Both the position numbers and the translations under genes were made by a program. The notes beneath the pieces are model-generated. The model saw only the letters and a program-made list of their open reading frames with translations. It did no database searches and had not been told where the DNA came from. Of a stretch of 64,000 nt of DNA, positions 24,388 to 37,200 are shown piece after piece (positions within the stretch are counted from its first letter, which is position 1; the number at the start of each line of letters is the position of its first letter). The stretch is from Formicarius rufipectus. Its lineage: Eukaryota; Chordata; Aves; Passeriformes; Formicariidae. The stretch is from assembly GCA_013399695.1 (NCBI GenBank), contig VXAU01000186.1, positions 897,128 to 961,127 on the forward strand. The letters run 5' to 3'.

Positions 24388-27300
24388 CAAACTGGACTGC
24401 ACAAATCACACAAGAGACTGCTATTCTCTGCTACCTGCAGGACACAATGAGACAAAACATGTCCATGAGGTCCCTGGGAGGGGACCCTGTACCAGCCATC
24501 AGGTCAGCATGCCCAGAACGTGCTTCTCCACAATCATTTCCTTCCTCCCCAGTGGAGAGAAGCTCAGTGCTCAGCAACTGGAGTTACAAGTTAAGCAACA
24601 TCTGTTTATCAAATCAGCAAAGGCTAAGTGTAGGAGAAGCAGCATTTTAAAACGTTATCTGCTCTTTCTGCCTGTTGCCAAGAAGCTCTGAACCGATTCC
24701 CCTGCCCCCAGCTCCCGTTCATCCCTGCCTGTTTGCCTGAACTGCTGCTCTGCCCCTCCGCAGGAGCGCAGAGCTCACAGGCACTGCCTGCAGCATTGCC
24801 TGGGCTCCTGCCAGCAAAGGTTACTCACACCTGCAAACTGGGGAGACTCCCCAAATGAAGGGAAATAGGGCTATCAATCACAGAAAATGTGTTGGCAGCC
24901 TCAGGCTTTGGGTATTTTCACAGAGAGCCAGATGAAATAGGAAAAAAATATGGGTTTTTTTAAAGTCTGTATTAGATCCTCAGAAATAATTTCCTACCTC
25001 AGCAGTCCTGGGCAGCCAGAGCACGAGGCAGCAGTGCCCAGTATCTTCCCAAACAAATGGTATGTTATCCTTCTCTGTGTCTTTACTTGACATCAGAAAA
25101 ATCAGCTCCATTAACACAAGGTTACTCTTTAGAAATTTTTCGTCTTGATTACTCCATTTATGTAATTTATTTTGGTCCTCTGATTCCTATTAGTGGGATC
25201 AATATTAATTTAAATCAGAAGGCTGTGCATTTTCTTTTGCTCCATTCATGCAGATCAGGTGCACAATATTTCCCCTACTTGTATTGCTGACAAATTAACC
25301 TCAGCTGGGATTGCCAAGACAAAGTGAGAAGAGTTAATGGAACCAGTTTTTCCTTTCTGTTTTAGGCAGGGATAAAATAGCTAGCCCACAGCTACACTTG
25401 TAAAGAATTCTATACATCAGACTTGGGAAAAAGCACCGAACCTACCTGGTCAATGCTTGAGGAAACCAAGTCACACCTGAGATAGCTCCTTCCTCTCCAA
25501 AGAAATGACTAAGACTGCAGCACTCATCCTCTGGGCAGGGATGAAGGATTTGCCCTCCTAGATAAAGGTGTGGCTCTCTGGAGTCAAGGTGGAACTGGGT
25601 GGAGAAGGAGGCAGAAGCTGAGGTGAAAGAAGTCCAGCATACTAAGACTGAATTAACAAGAGCTTTTGCTATTCTAGTCTTGATTTTGTAAGCAATGGGG
25701 GCACAACAGAAGATTTGACTGTGCACAATAAATTGACATTGAGTAGCAAGAAGGGGATTCTGTTTAAATTACAATATAAACAAAAACAAGCCTGAAGGAC
25801 AATCTGTATATGTTATAGAAACCATCTTGGGCCTACATGTTCAAGGTCTGTGGGTGTGACAGCCTGGAAGTTCTTGAGTTCAGGATGGTGAAATTCCCAA
25901 AGTTTTAGTCAAAGGCATGGGGGAAGGAAAACAAACAGAGTGCTCCAAGTCTAGGTGAATAATCACTCCAAAGAAAAGCATATCACAAGTAAACAGAGAA
26001 CACACAAAGAATGGAGAAAAGGTGCAATCAGTAAAGAAATTGTACTCAGAGGCTATGAGATACAGAGAGGGTGAGCATTCCCCCAAATCAGCCTGAATTA
26101 CATCTTGAAAGGGACATAAAACCAAACAGCTACAAGCCCTTCAGCATTGTGGCCATGCAGTCATGAGACAATAAGAGTGGAGCAGACAACCAGTGAAGAC
26201 GAAGTTAAAAATTAATTTAAAAAGGTGTTATAATTACAACTCCAATACTTTAAATCAGTTTTCAATCCCTCTTCCCTTCTAGTTCTCTACTTCTGTTTCA
26301 AACACCCTACCCAGCTTTGATAATCTCAGCCATCCCCTGCACAGTATTCACACAGTGCTCCCAGCTGGCAGCGAGAAATAAGGAACAAGGGTGGCACCCG
26401 GGGGAACCAGGGCCACTGCGCTGAGCTGAGGCTGCACCAGAGCTGGTGAGGTGTGACAGGCAGGAGACAGGTTCTAGAAGTCTTCATTTCAATCCAGCAG
26501 CAGGGGAAGGCCATGTACATGCATGATTTCTCCTGAAATGTGCATTGTTGAAGTAGATTGTTTAACAATGACTGCTTTCTCTTTTAGGATGACATCTGAC
26601 TGATTTGGATAAAACATTTGTTTAATACATGCTTTAGCTAGAGAAAGTCATCATTCTATTGTCTGATAGGTAACCACACTAAACTGTACTAAAAATAATG
26701 CATAAGAGAGTTACTGGGAAGAGATTTACAACAATCCAGATTTTTTCAGGACAGTTTGTCTGCCTTGTCTCAGCCAAGCTTATGTAGTTTCTTCAACTCC
26801 TGCATTACAAAATCCACTACAGTGTCTTCATGTGTGCCCACAGAATTACAGAGATGCTGCCTGGAACTGAGAGGCAGAAGAGTCTCTTACAGTGGTAAAG
26901 TGCTCCAAAAAGCACCTCAGAGTCCAAGTGTTTAGTTGTCCTGATGCCTCATGAAGCCATCAAGAGGGCTGGGGACCAGCCCCAAGACCTCACAACAGGA
27001 GACTGCTTGAAGGCAGTGAAACCAGATAGAGCAGAACAAAGGTTCAGTTTCTGTCTACCTACTGCCTAGAAAGGATAAATTTTGAAGTGTTCCATGTCAG
27101 TAACAGCTTTGTTACATATGTAATGAAATACATCTATGGCTGCAGGGCACGGTGCTCCTGCAGAGCTCACTGTCACCCTCAGCATCGCAACACCGTGGCA
27201 CATTCTGGAAGGGCTCTTGGCCTTTCCAGCACAAAGTCAGTTGTGCTTTTTTGCTTCAAGCCAAAGCACAACTGCTGATGCTCAGAAGGCAGGTGGTTAT

Positions 27301-28667
27301 CACAATATGCAGAGAGATCGAGCGGTGTAAGAGTATTGCTTAGACATCTATAAATCAGTTAAGCACAACCACCTGCCTCTCTTGCATTCCATCTCTTAAA
27401 GGATTTCTCTGACCTCCAGCCCCACACCGAGCTCCCTGGTCTTCAGATGGGGAGGGAGAGACTGCATCCTGCTTGCCTTCCCTATGTTGTCCCTTTCACT
27501 TTCCTGTTCAAAAATAAAACTAGTGAAAAAACCTGCTTCAGGTTTCAGCTTATGTTGCCTCCTCAAACTCGTCAATAAACTAGAAAAGAGCATAGAAAGA
27601 GAAATTGTGGCCCAAATCCTTTCCTATCACTCAGTTTCCAACTATCAAGGTCTTTTTACTGCACAGTCCTGAATGAGCACTGAAGCAGTGACCTGACAGA
27701 GCAGTCCTTGGTGGTTCCCAAGGCTCCCTTGGCTCTTCTTCCTTTGATTGGTTTTAATGAGCTATGCAGAGTCTGAAACATCAGTTGCAACCTTTAATAT
27801 TTTGGTGGGTTTTTTTGTTTTGTTTTGTTTGTTTTTTTGTTTGTTGGTTTGGTTTTTGTTTGTTTGTTTGGTGTTTTTTTGGCTAATCCTGTGACCAGAC
27901 TAACCTCTTGGCTTCAAATACACTCAGCTCTTTTGGAATATGGCATTTATGTCTGGATCAATCACAGATTATGAAAGACTCCCTAAAGCATTATGTACGT
28001 GGGATTGTTTCCCCCTTTTCCTTAAATCCTAAACTGCAACAATTAGAAGTCTAAATGAGCTCAGGGACATTCTATTGTAGTAAAACACACACTCATCTCT
28101 CCCTCTTAGAACCTCCCATCATTTTTCATTATTTGCTAGACTTTCATGTCCAGATGCCAAGGGTAGAGTGCATGATATATCACACACAGGGAGTGATACT
28201 TCCCTGTTGTGCCTCCTGACTGACCAGCAGCTCTTGCAGAGCCAGAGGGAATATACACTCCCCCTCAGTGGCCCCTTCCATGAACATACCTCACTGCTCT
28301 GACAATTTACCTACCTACTCTTTTGATATCCACAACAACTGGCACAGTTTCACAGCTCTGCTGGACTTCTGTGTAAAGAAGTAGTTCCTTTATTTGATCT
28401 AAATCCTATATGTGACCATCTTACCTGAAGGTGGCTTGTTCCTAGTTGTACCATCCTTTTTTGAAATGGGTGATGGTGATGTTTGTAGAATAACAAATCT
28501 AGATAAAGTGGCTAAAATTTGGATGCATAGATTTATAGAGCCACACAGAAATGCTTTTTTTGCTTTATTCTCCAATTATTTCCTAGTAATTATTCCCATT
28601 ATAGCTGGGAGTTTAGTTTGGTTTGGTTTTTTTTGCTACTGAATTGACAATATAATGGATAGTTCTA
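24388..28667. other. Non-coding stretch, no gene recognised
   Basis: Frames of 107 and 115 codons (24327-24650 and 24344-24691, plus) continue from the multi-frame patch upstream and are unfamiliar. The rest is unique AT-moderate DNA with no recognised exon. It contains one strong low-complexity tract at 27801-27881 and a small TTTGG run at 28611-28635. Confidence 0.5.
27801..27881. repeat. TTTTG/TTTGG low-complexity tract
   Basis: About 80 bases consist of T runs punctuated by single or paired G bases (GTTTT, GTTT and GGTTT units). The minus strand is therefore an A/C-rich tract like that at 49636-49690. Units are irregular, as in a degraded simple repeat. Confidence 0.85.
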
Positions 28668-28862
28668 TAAAACCCCTCAGGAAAAAGATCTTAGAGTTAA
28701 CAGCCACTTCAGAGACCATCACCAAGTGTGTTTTTCCTCCCAAGTGCATCACTGCAGATTTATCAACAATGAATTTCTTCTGCCATTTTATCAAAGTGTG
28801 TGACAATACGAGCTTGGGGATCCATTCCTGCAAACTCGCCTTGCCCTGCAGGGTTTGCTCTG
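28668..28862 (-). mobile_element. Ancient CR1/L3-like LINE fragment with part of ORF2
   Basis: The minus-strand translation contains KWQKKFIVDKSAVMHLG, close to the KWQMKFNVDKCKVMHLG-type block found C-terminal to the catalytic FADD motif in reverse transcriptases of CR1-clade LINEs. At the nucleotide level the plus strand carries CCCAAGTGCATCACT, ATTTATCAACAATGAATTTC and TCTGCCATTTTATC in order, the signature of a repeat family widespread in amniotes. The fragment stays open for 78 codons (28636-28872), but the FADD box itself and the rest of the element are not visible. The loss of the conserved cysteine (DKC to DKS) and other substitutions show long decay. It is not functional. The subfamily is uncertain. 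Confidence 0.65.
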
Positions 28863-31800
28863 CTGAGGTCACTGACAGGCTGCCTGGAGCTCTCTCATCA
28901 GCACAGGGGGACCAAATCTGCTTTCAAACTGCACCAGCACAGAATAGTTGGTTCTGCTTAAAGAAAAACATCACATAAAAACCGAAGTACAGCAGGGCTG
29001 CCCTTCAAAGCTGTGGGAGTTGGGAAGGAACTGGTGGATTCATTCAGCCTTAGCCTTAGTACAGGAGCACAGAGACTTGGAAAGCACATAGTCCCGAATC
29101 AACACTCCAAAACATGGGGCAAATGCACATTAAAACAGAATACAAATGGACAAGCTTTCAAAGAGGCACTGTATTATTATTATGTTGGCCCTACAAGCCC
29201 CTCTAACGTGATTTGATGTACAGAGCAGGCTGCTTTTCTTGTTTGGTGCAGTCCCTCCGTGACAACTTACACACCCCCCACCCTACACCCAGTTCAGGAA
29301 ATCAAAAGTCACTCACACAGTTAATCTGTTTCTCAAAGAGGTGCTTCCCTTCTCGTTGCAAAGGAGAGTGCCCCATGTTTCTGCTGAAGGCAAGTACAAC
29401 TCATGTGAGAGACAGTTGCTTTTGGAGTGTTGATTCATACAAAGTGCCTCAGAGAGAGCAGTTATGTCAAGGCAGTGAATAACACCACAGTTATGAGCCT
29501 CCATAAAATATAAAAGAGCCTGCACTCTGGGAGAGGAGTGTTCAGTCATGTCACAGCTCCATGGTCTCCAGCACGATGGAGCTGTTAGTTATAAAAAACA
29601 ATGAACGCTCTATATGTAGGAATTAAGCTTCACTCTAAAACCTAGCAATGTGAACAGAAAAACTGGGTTTAATTTTGGTGGAATCTGGGTGGCTCAAGGT
29701 TTTAAATTCGTATTTTAGTTGCAGTTACAGAAAAAAGCCTTTAGACATGTTGGATATACGATCAATTTGTATGTTTAACAAACGAGACTAAAAGACCTCA
29801 AAATTTAGCCCACAGATAGTCTGGGTTATCCTTCACGAAGCAAGGTCACAGCAGTAGATACATGAGAAACATCTGCCCTTATCAAGAGCTTAATCAACAC
29901 AAATACAGACAACCCTTATTTATGGAGTATTCAAAATTCAGGTGAAAATCCCAAGGCTTCCTTTGAGAGAAGGAGATGGTGTTATCATTCCCTAATCACA
30001 ACCTCTCTGACTGCAGAGGTGCTTGCTGCAATATTTACATATTCCAGAAGCATCTGTTTGCACAAGGGGACACTCACCTACGAGTTTGGAAGCAGGGCTT
30101 GATTTGTGGAAATTCAGATTGTGACAGAATCAGATGAGCTGACTGCTTCACTGACACTGACCAGTATTTAATAATATTTTTATTTATTGTGAGCATCTGC
30201 AGTCAGCAATATGCAGGATAATAAACTGCAGCTAGAGAGGATGACTTTCAGAAAAGGAGAATGCTATAGCTCCCTCCTATGGCATGATTCATGTTCCTTT
30301 TCCTGATAATTTTTAACAGTGACCATCCTATTCTAACATTTCATTAACTTTTTTCATTTAGCCAATTAACCTGCAATGAGAATCTCAGGGAAGCCACAAT
30401 CTTTTTGTGCTGTGCCATTCTGTTATCCCTTAAATTAGAGCTGTCTGACCACAGGAATGCTGGCCATGATATAAATTATGTTATGGAAATGGATGCAACT
30501 CATCAATCAGGCAAAATAATTTATGATCTTTCCAAATATGATAATCTGTCTAGCAATAATTGCCTTCATGAAATGTTATGCAAGGCTTGGATGGCCCAGC
30601 TCAGGCCCACTTTGGGAAGAGGCCAAGTGCAAGTAGGCTGACACTTTGGTTGGTGAGCTTTGTCAGTACAGACGGCACCAAATTTCATGGAGTTTCTCTG
30701 ACACTTCTTGCTTTCAGAGTCACCTTTCCCAGACCACTGCTCTTCTCCTTAATCCTTTCAATCCCAACAGTTGTTATGCTGCCCTTCAAAGCATCTGCTT
30801 GAATGGCAGCCTACAAAACACCAGTACAGGCAATGAAGCTGATAGCATCTTATGAAAAGGGCTATTAAATCACCATTTAAAATATAATTTTTAACCTACT
30901 CTATTGGGGTCACTAATTAAAAATCAATTCTTTTCTGTGGTGAAAATCTGACAGTAATTCTGCTGCCAATAGGTACAGCAAGATTAACAGCATGTCAGGT
31001 AAATGCAGCTGGGAAATGACATTTTCATTAGTGATTTATTGGGTGTGAAATTTCCACCATGGTGAAATATTCATGAACAATGCAGGTTAGAATGTCTCCA
31101 TAAATATCCATGTTACTAATTACTGCTGAAGCCCACACTGGATTAAATGTTCACAAAGCAAAGCATTCACAAGCCACAGGAGAATTATCGAGGACAGGAC
31201 TTTCAGGGAGAAACCAGAAATACACAAAACCCAAGAAGCAACAAATTAAGGGGTTTTCTACTAATCACAGCATAGCACTTTTCCCATTCCCCAGAAAAGC
31301 AAACAATCCACACCCAAAATCCCAAGAGAAAGCAAAGCAACACAGTCTCTATTAGCTGTTTATCCTAATGAAGGGTGCCAGGGACTGATCCTGGGTGTGA
31401 ACACCAAGTGATAGAAAATGAACCAGTTACTTCATGTCCCACCCCTTCAGGTTAGAGAAAAATGTATCCAAGTTAGTGACCAGCCAGGGACTGGTACTGG
31501 AGCACACTCACTGTCTCTTCATGGTCAGCGCAGAACGACCAGCAGTGGCAGGGCTGGTACCCTTGGGATTGTCACAGCACCCAGAGAGCCTCAGACAGGC
31601 CATACAAACCCAGTGAACAGAGACCTTCAGCTTCCTCAGTGAACCTCTGCATCAAGGGGAAAGTCAGCAGAGCAAGAGGCAGCAACTGGAGAGACAATGC
31701 AATTTCTGCCTGCTGACTGCAGGTAGACAAATACCTGTTCTTGGTTTATGAGCTTTGGCTGGCTTTAATGGGGAGCCAGGTCAGGTCTGTGAACCTTCAG

Positions 31801-33980
31801 AACCTGAAAAGGTGAATTTAAGCCACATTGGCTCTCAGCCATTGGTATTTGGATTTTTTAACTCACTTCTAACTAGATCCCATCATAGATCTGTGTTTAA
31901 GCACAATCACACAGACACACACAGAAAACAGGTACTCTGATGGGAGAAACTGGAGAGGAGGCCTCCATGGGTTGGGACGGAGACCTCACAAACCACTTCT
32001 GCTCTTGGCTTATAGTTTGGCAACATGGGGCCCCAGACATAAACACATTTTGCCTCAGCATGAACAATTGTGGGCAGCAAGATAAATCTGCATTGTTGGG
32101 TAACCAGGATTTTCTTTTTTCTTCTCTTTTGTACAAATCTTCCACATGACAAATTGCTAAAGCCAGTGTGACTTCTCTGCCAAATTTGGTACTCGGACAC
32201 ATCAAATATCCTCTCATGTTGAATACTTTCAAAATGGTATGGCTTCCATAGTATTTGCTCTCAGTGGAATGAGCTTCCCTGTGCAGAGAGTTGGAGAATC
32301 AGTAGCTCGCCATAGTTTGTCTGTTTGGTCTTCCCTGGCATTCGAGAGCCCCTGAATAACAACATGCAATAATAAAAACACTTAGAGAGAAGTATAATCC
32401 TCAGAGTACTTCATGTTTTGTAGATTGGAAGTTGCAAACTGTTTAAAAATAGCTTTATGAAATCCAATTTTGCACAGTTTGGACTGAATAGAAGAAACTG
32501 AAGAAGCTGATGAAAACGCAAAAGCAGCAAGTTTAAGTGAATTGAGCCTCAGAAGCTGCTGGAAGATAATGGCTTCGGGAGCAATCCATTCTGGTCGCTT
32601 CCAGCCTTACACCAGGGGTTCTACATCTCTTTTTCAGCTCATTGTTAAAAGCCTCACTACATATTACTGACATTGTTGTTGCTGACTAAAATACTTAGTA
32701 ATGACACAAACATCATTCAAAATCAAATTATCAGATGTACAGACAACATACTCTAGAATTTAATAGCGTGTTAAATGATTGCGGGGAAATGTTCTGTGAA
32801 GTCAGTGAAGCAGCAGCAAAAACTAATTCAATTCTCAAATGAGTAAAAGTGAGAAACTGTTCTTATAAAACCAATATTGTAAAAATACATGCTGCCATAC
32901 ACTGCTGACTTCTAGGGGAGGGAGAAGGAATTTCTTCCCCTAGCAATGAACATCTAATTTTGGTGACTGATGTAGTTCACCTTGAATCAAAACTGCTCTG
33001 TGTGCCTGGAGTAACAGTATCCAAAATAATTTAATGAGGAATGTCATATGTTCAAAATACCAATCATGATTCAAAACTATTTATCTTTGGTCATGATCTG
33101 ATGAACATATGGATCTCAAGTTAAATGAAAGTGATCTTAAATTTCTGGAAATTGCTAAAGAGCAAGAGCACAGTCTGTCTCCTACCTTCTGAAGCAAACA
33201 GCACCCTGGCATAAAACTTGCCTGCAACATGAAGGGCTTCACATTGCCCTGAATTAGTGAAAGGCTGTCAGGAAACTGATTGTCACGTTGCTTTATCAGC
33301 ATTGTTCTGGCAGCATGTCCCAGGAGAGCTGCCAGATAGGAAAGAAACTTACAGCCATTACTTGCTCCCAAATCCCTCACATCAACTAGGAAGTTTTCAT
33401 AGTACATCACAGGAAAGTCAAAATCAAATTATAAAAAATCCAAAAGTAAAATAGATGTTAACCCCCATTAGGTTGTGCCAGCTGATTATGGAATTAACAA
33501 CTGTTAAGAAGCACAAGTGGAAAGGAAATACCTAAGCAGCCAGGTGGAAAGGGCTTGTGCCACTTCTGCCCACTTGTGCATTACAACTATTTCCATTTGT
33601 GTATCCTGTATCTGAAGATGCACTGACAGCATTCAAACCACTTCCATCTGCCCCTGTTGCCAGTATTTGTGTCTTTTACTGAGAATACAATTAGAGAATA
33701 AAATCTGTTCTCAAGATGAGGACCTGTATCTGGAAAGAACTTTTATAGCTATTGTTTACATGTAAAATAAAAAACGTTCCTGGATTTTAATATGTTTGGA
33801 ATTATATCAACTTCAAAAACTACAGGATTTTTAACTGTCTCAGAAAAGTATCACTGAATGAATAAAACCATTATTATTAGAGGGATATAATATGTGTTAT
33901 TTTGGATCTCATGTTATTTCTCTTGGAGATGGGTTATAACGGTGCTTGAGGTTAAGTAGTATGTAATTGAAAAGACAGGA
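28863..33980. other. Non-coding stretch, no gene recognised
   Basis: No exon is identified. Minus-strand frames of 111 and 97 codons (31897-32232 and 31907-32200) overlap in two phases. A 109-codon frame lies at 33081-33410, also minus. None resembles a known protein. The AT-rich part between 30.4 and 31.13 kb is the most distinctive section and is described separately. Confidence 0.5.
30850..31130. promoter_or_regulatory. Candidate conserved non-coding element
   Basis: This AT-rich, non-repetitive block contains TAATTA homeodomain-type cores at 30914-30919 and 31117-31122, with further TAAT/ATTA half sites, an ATTCATGAACAATG segment and few CpGs. The mixture of long AT words with isolated GC words is typical of deeply conserved enhancers in gene deserts. 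No coding frame of interest crosses it. Conservation has not been tested, so the call is an inference from texture and motif content only. Confidence 0.22.
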
Positions 33981-34026
33981 TAAAATGATGAAACTCCTAA
34001 TAAAATGATGAAAGTTTTAATAAAAG
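33981..34026. repeat. 20-bp tandem duplication
   Basis: TAAAATGATGAAACTCCTAA (33981-34000) is followed directly by TAAAATGATGAAAGTTTTAA (34001-34020) and the start of a third copy. The two full units differ at four positions clustered near their ends, so the duplication is not recent. Confidence 0.85.
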
Positions 34027-34252
34027 GCATGCCAAAAAAATAAGAACACAAATCTTGTTATAAACAAGAAAGCACAGTATTGTTTAACTTTATGGCTCTT
34101 ACATGCTCTTTTTTATTAATGTTTTCTGTACAAAGCTCAGCATGTCCTTAAAGCACTGAGCAAGTCACAGCACTCTCAGTGGTCCCATATATTGGCTAAG
34201 AATGGCTGGTGCAGTGTTTCCTCTCTGTAGCAGAAATGGAGTTTTATAAACA

Positions 34253-34279
34253 AATAAAACAGGCAAAAAAAAAAAAAAA
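34253..34279 (+). repeat. AATAAA followed by A15 tract, possible retrocopy tail
   Basis: AATAAA at 34253-34258 is followed six bases later by fifteen A residues at 34265-34279. This order is what a reverse-transcribed polyadenylated RNA would leave behind, although the spacing is shorter than usual. I recognise no gene sequence in the upstream few hundred bases and find no target-site duplication matching the flank after the tract. A plain homopolymer next to a chance AATAAA is an equally good explanation. Confidence 0.25.
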
Positions 34280-37200
34280 GCTATGCATTCAACAAATTCA
34301 TGCTCCCAGGTTTATACAGAGTTGGTTTCTGTGAATGGGCACATAACACCAGAAATCTCACTCCTATTTATGCATTTCATCCAAGGCAAGAGATCTGTTG
34401 TTCTGCACTGAATAATCCCCAATTCAGCCTCAGGTCCCTCCACTAAAAAATGGATTCAGCAGCTAGAAGAAGAACTCCAAAAAAGAAGATAGGGAGAACA
34501 GAGAGTCCTCCCAAAGTCAATGGGAATTTTGCCTTCACTTTACTGCAATCAACATTTCAGCATTGAACACACCCGGCTCCTGTTCCATCTGATACAGTAC
34601 CACAGTTCTACTTCCCGTGCATTCCTTACCCATTTCACACCTTGTGTTAAAAGCAGTATACAGGGGGAATGCTGAAAACCTGCAGTCAGTGTGCTGCAGA
34701 GGAGGCCAAAGTGCTGGCCTGTGTGAATCAGGATTGTTTCAGTTTATAAAATAATCTTTTACAGAGACAGGAGGACGACTCCTGCAGCATTCGTATTTCC
34801 CAACACAGCCAGAATCCTTCAAAGCCCAGCGTGCTCAGAATGTGATCCCAAGTTCCATGTATTACATTGATTTTATAATTGATTATCTTCCCGGGGTCAG
34901 TATCTGGAAACCTGTAAGACATAATTTTTTTCAGCTGATTTGTCTCCCTGGACAGCTGCTGCTTGCAACCTCCAACTTTCCAATAGATGATGACAGCATG
35001 GTGAAAGATGGCTCAACTACTGTGATCATTCACTTCCGCCCTGTGGGCTGCAATCCAAAACTTTCCTATACTTCATTTTTCACATGCAGTAAATCATCAT
35101 TGGGAAGAAAGTGTCCAGGTTTCCACTATGGCGAGTGCACTTAATTGCTACCCAAAATGTTGCAAGGGCTGATTCAAACATCTGGTGTTAAGCAATGTGT
35201 ACTCCCACTACTGACCACCTTTCCCTCTGCTCAGCAGAAGTTCATCTGAAGACACATCTTCCATTTTCAGCTCAATTCTTTCAATGCCTTGGTATTTTAA
35301 GGCCTGTTTTTCCAGGCACTTGCTGCTTTGTAACTATATAGGTAAGAATCCAGAGCCCACTAAGATCAATAAAAGTCTTCCCACTGACTATGTGAACTTA
35401 GACTTAATCCCAGAAAGGCTTGGCAACGCCAGGCCAAATACAAAAGTATTGTCCTTTTTACAACCCAAAAGCCAGTCACTGGCCTGTGAGGGACATTTAC
35501 AAGTCACAGACACCAAAGGAAACAGTGAGGCACTGCCATGGCTCCTTGCAGGAATACATCTCCAGGGTGAAAAATCATACAGCAGGAACAAATGAGTAAC
35601 TACCTGCAAGTGTGCTACCCATCCCTGCTCACCCCAGCAAACACTGCCAGAGCTGTGTGCAAGCAGGGGCCACCACTCCTGCTGGGGCTGGAGGGAAGAT
35701 GAAGTGGAAGAAACATTTGTGAAACACTGAGGAAAGCTAAGGAATGAACCCATGCAAAGAACAAAAGCCTATTAGAGGTGGCTTTCCAAACCTCTGCAGC
35801 TGAGACAAAGAGCGACAGCAGCATTCTCTCTTGCAGTTGGCCCCCACTGGCAGGAATACCTGGCTTAGCAAGTCTGACTCGTCCATGGATCTTAGAGAGC
35901 CTGCAGAGGAGGAGTTCATTTGGCAGGCAGCCCTGCCCTCTCCAAGCACACTTCTGCATGCAAGAAGGGATCAGGCTGGTGGTCCCTTTCCACAGTGCTG
36001 GCTCCTTCCCAGGAGGAGGATGTGCCTCTCCAAGTGTAGAGGGATCACTTGGTAATTTTTGGTAACACTACCACCCAAGGTGGCTTTAATTCCTTAATAT
36101 TTCTTCAGAGGTTATCACTTTGCCTTAGCTGGCATTAATTACTGGTTTCAAAAGTACCAAGTTTGTATTTATTGGGCTTAATTATAAAAAGCTTAAAACC
36201 CCTAAACCTTTGCATTTTACTCACAATAGGATAGAAGCCCAGTTATAGTCCTCCAGTGAAAAATGCTTTATACAGACCTACCAGAAACCAATTCCTGCTC
36301 CAAGGACTTTACAATTTAAATCTGTTATTGAACACTTGTCCACATCCTTATCTTGGAAGAGGTAGGTTGTTCCAAAGACTCTAAAGTGATTCTTCATCCT
36401 ATTCATGAATTCGAGAGCATATATATATTTGCACAACTGGAAAAGGCCAGAAGAATTGGAATAACAGCAGGTGGATATAGAGATAATTGTGACTAATGTA
36501 ATAAGCAGTGACTACAGAAGAGTAGCTGCCTAGCTGTTGCTGAATATTTTATTGGTAGAACACTAGGGGCAAAAATCAAGGAGAGATTTGAAAAAGGACA
36601 ATATAGTGTTTTGTTGGCTTTTAGGAGAGCTTTCCTTGTGCGTTGTTACAGGAAAAAGCATGAAACTGTCTGGTAGAGATTGGATTAATGGCTTAATTTC
36701 TAGGGAATATTAAATTACCTGGCACTCTGTAGAAACATTTATAATTTATAAGTAAAATGACATTAGCAATTTCCACAAAGATTAGAGAAATACTCTTGGC
36801 AAGAATTGCTATATTCAAATCCAAGGTTCACACTTCAGGAGCAGGTTTAACAGCCACATCCTGTAATAGGATCCACCACCAAGAGGAAGACATCAGCTTT
36901 CCTTCTTTCCCTGACTCTGCACGAGTCAGACCACTTGAAGGGTGGTACAGGGAAGAAACAGCCCAGGGGAGCTGCCCTGCTACTGAAGGGGAATGAAATT
37001 CCACTCCAGCTGCAATGCCCCTGGGTTATACAGAACCACAAACTGGGCAGGACTCTTTGCAGCATCATCCATCACTAAAATGCATTATGGACATGGAAAC
37101 TAGAAAACAACATAAAAAAATCTCTTTCTTCTAAACGATGTTATGGACTGTGGGTTTCCTTCACATGTGTCAATATTTTACTTTGAGAGGGATGCTTCCC

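Noticed and set aside
34053..34069. Small inverted repeat TCTTGTT/AACAAGA
   Set aside because: Seven-base AT-rich arms are expected by chance several times in a window of this size.
34728..34922. Minus-strand 64-codon segment after a TCTTACAG acceptor
   Set aside because: The polypyrimidine tract is weak and A-interrupted, and I could not match the peptide to any protein.
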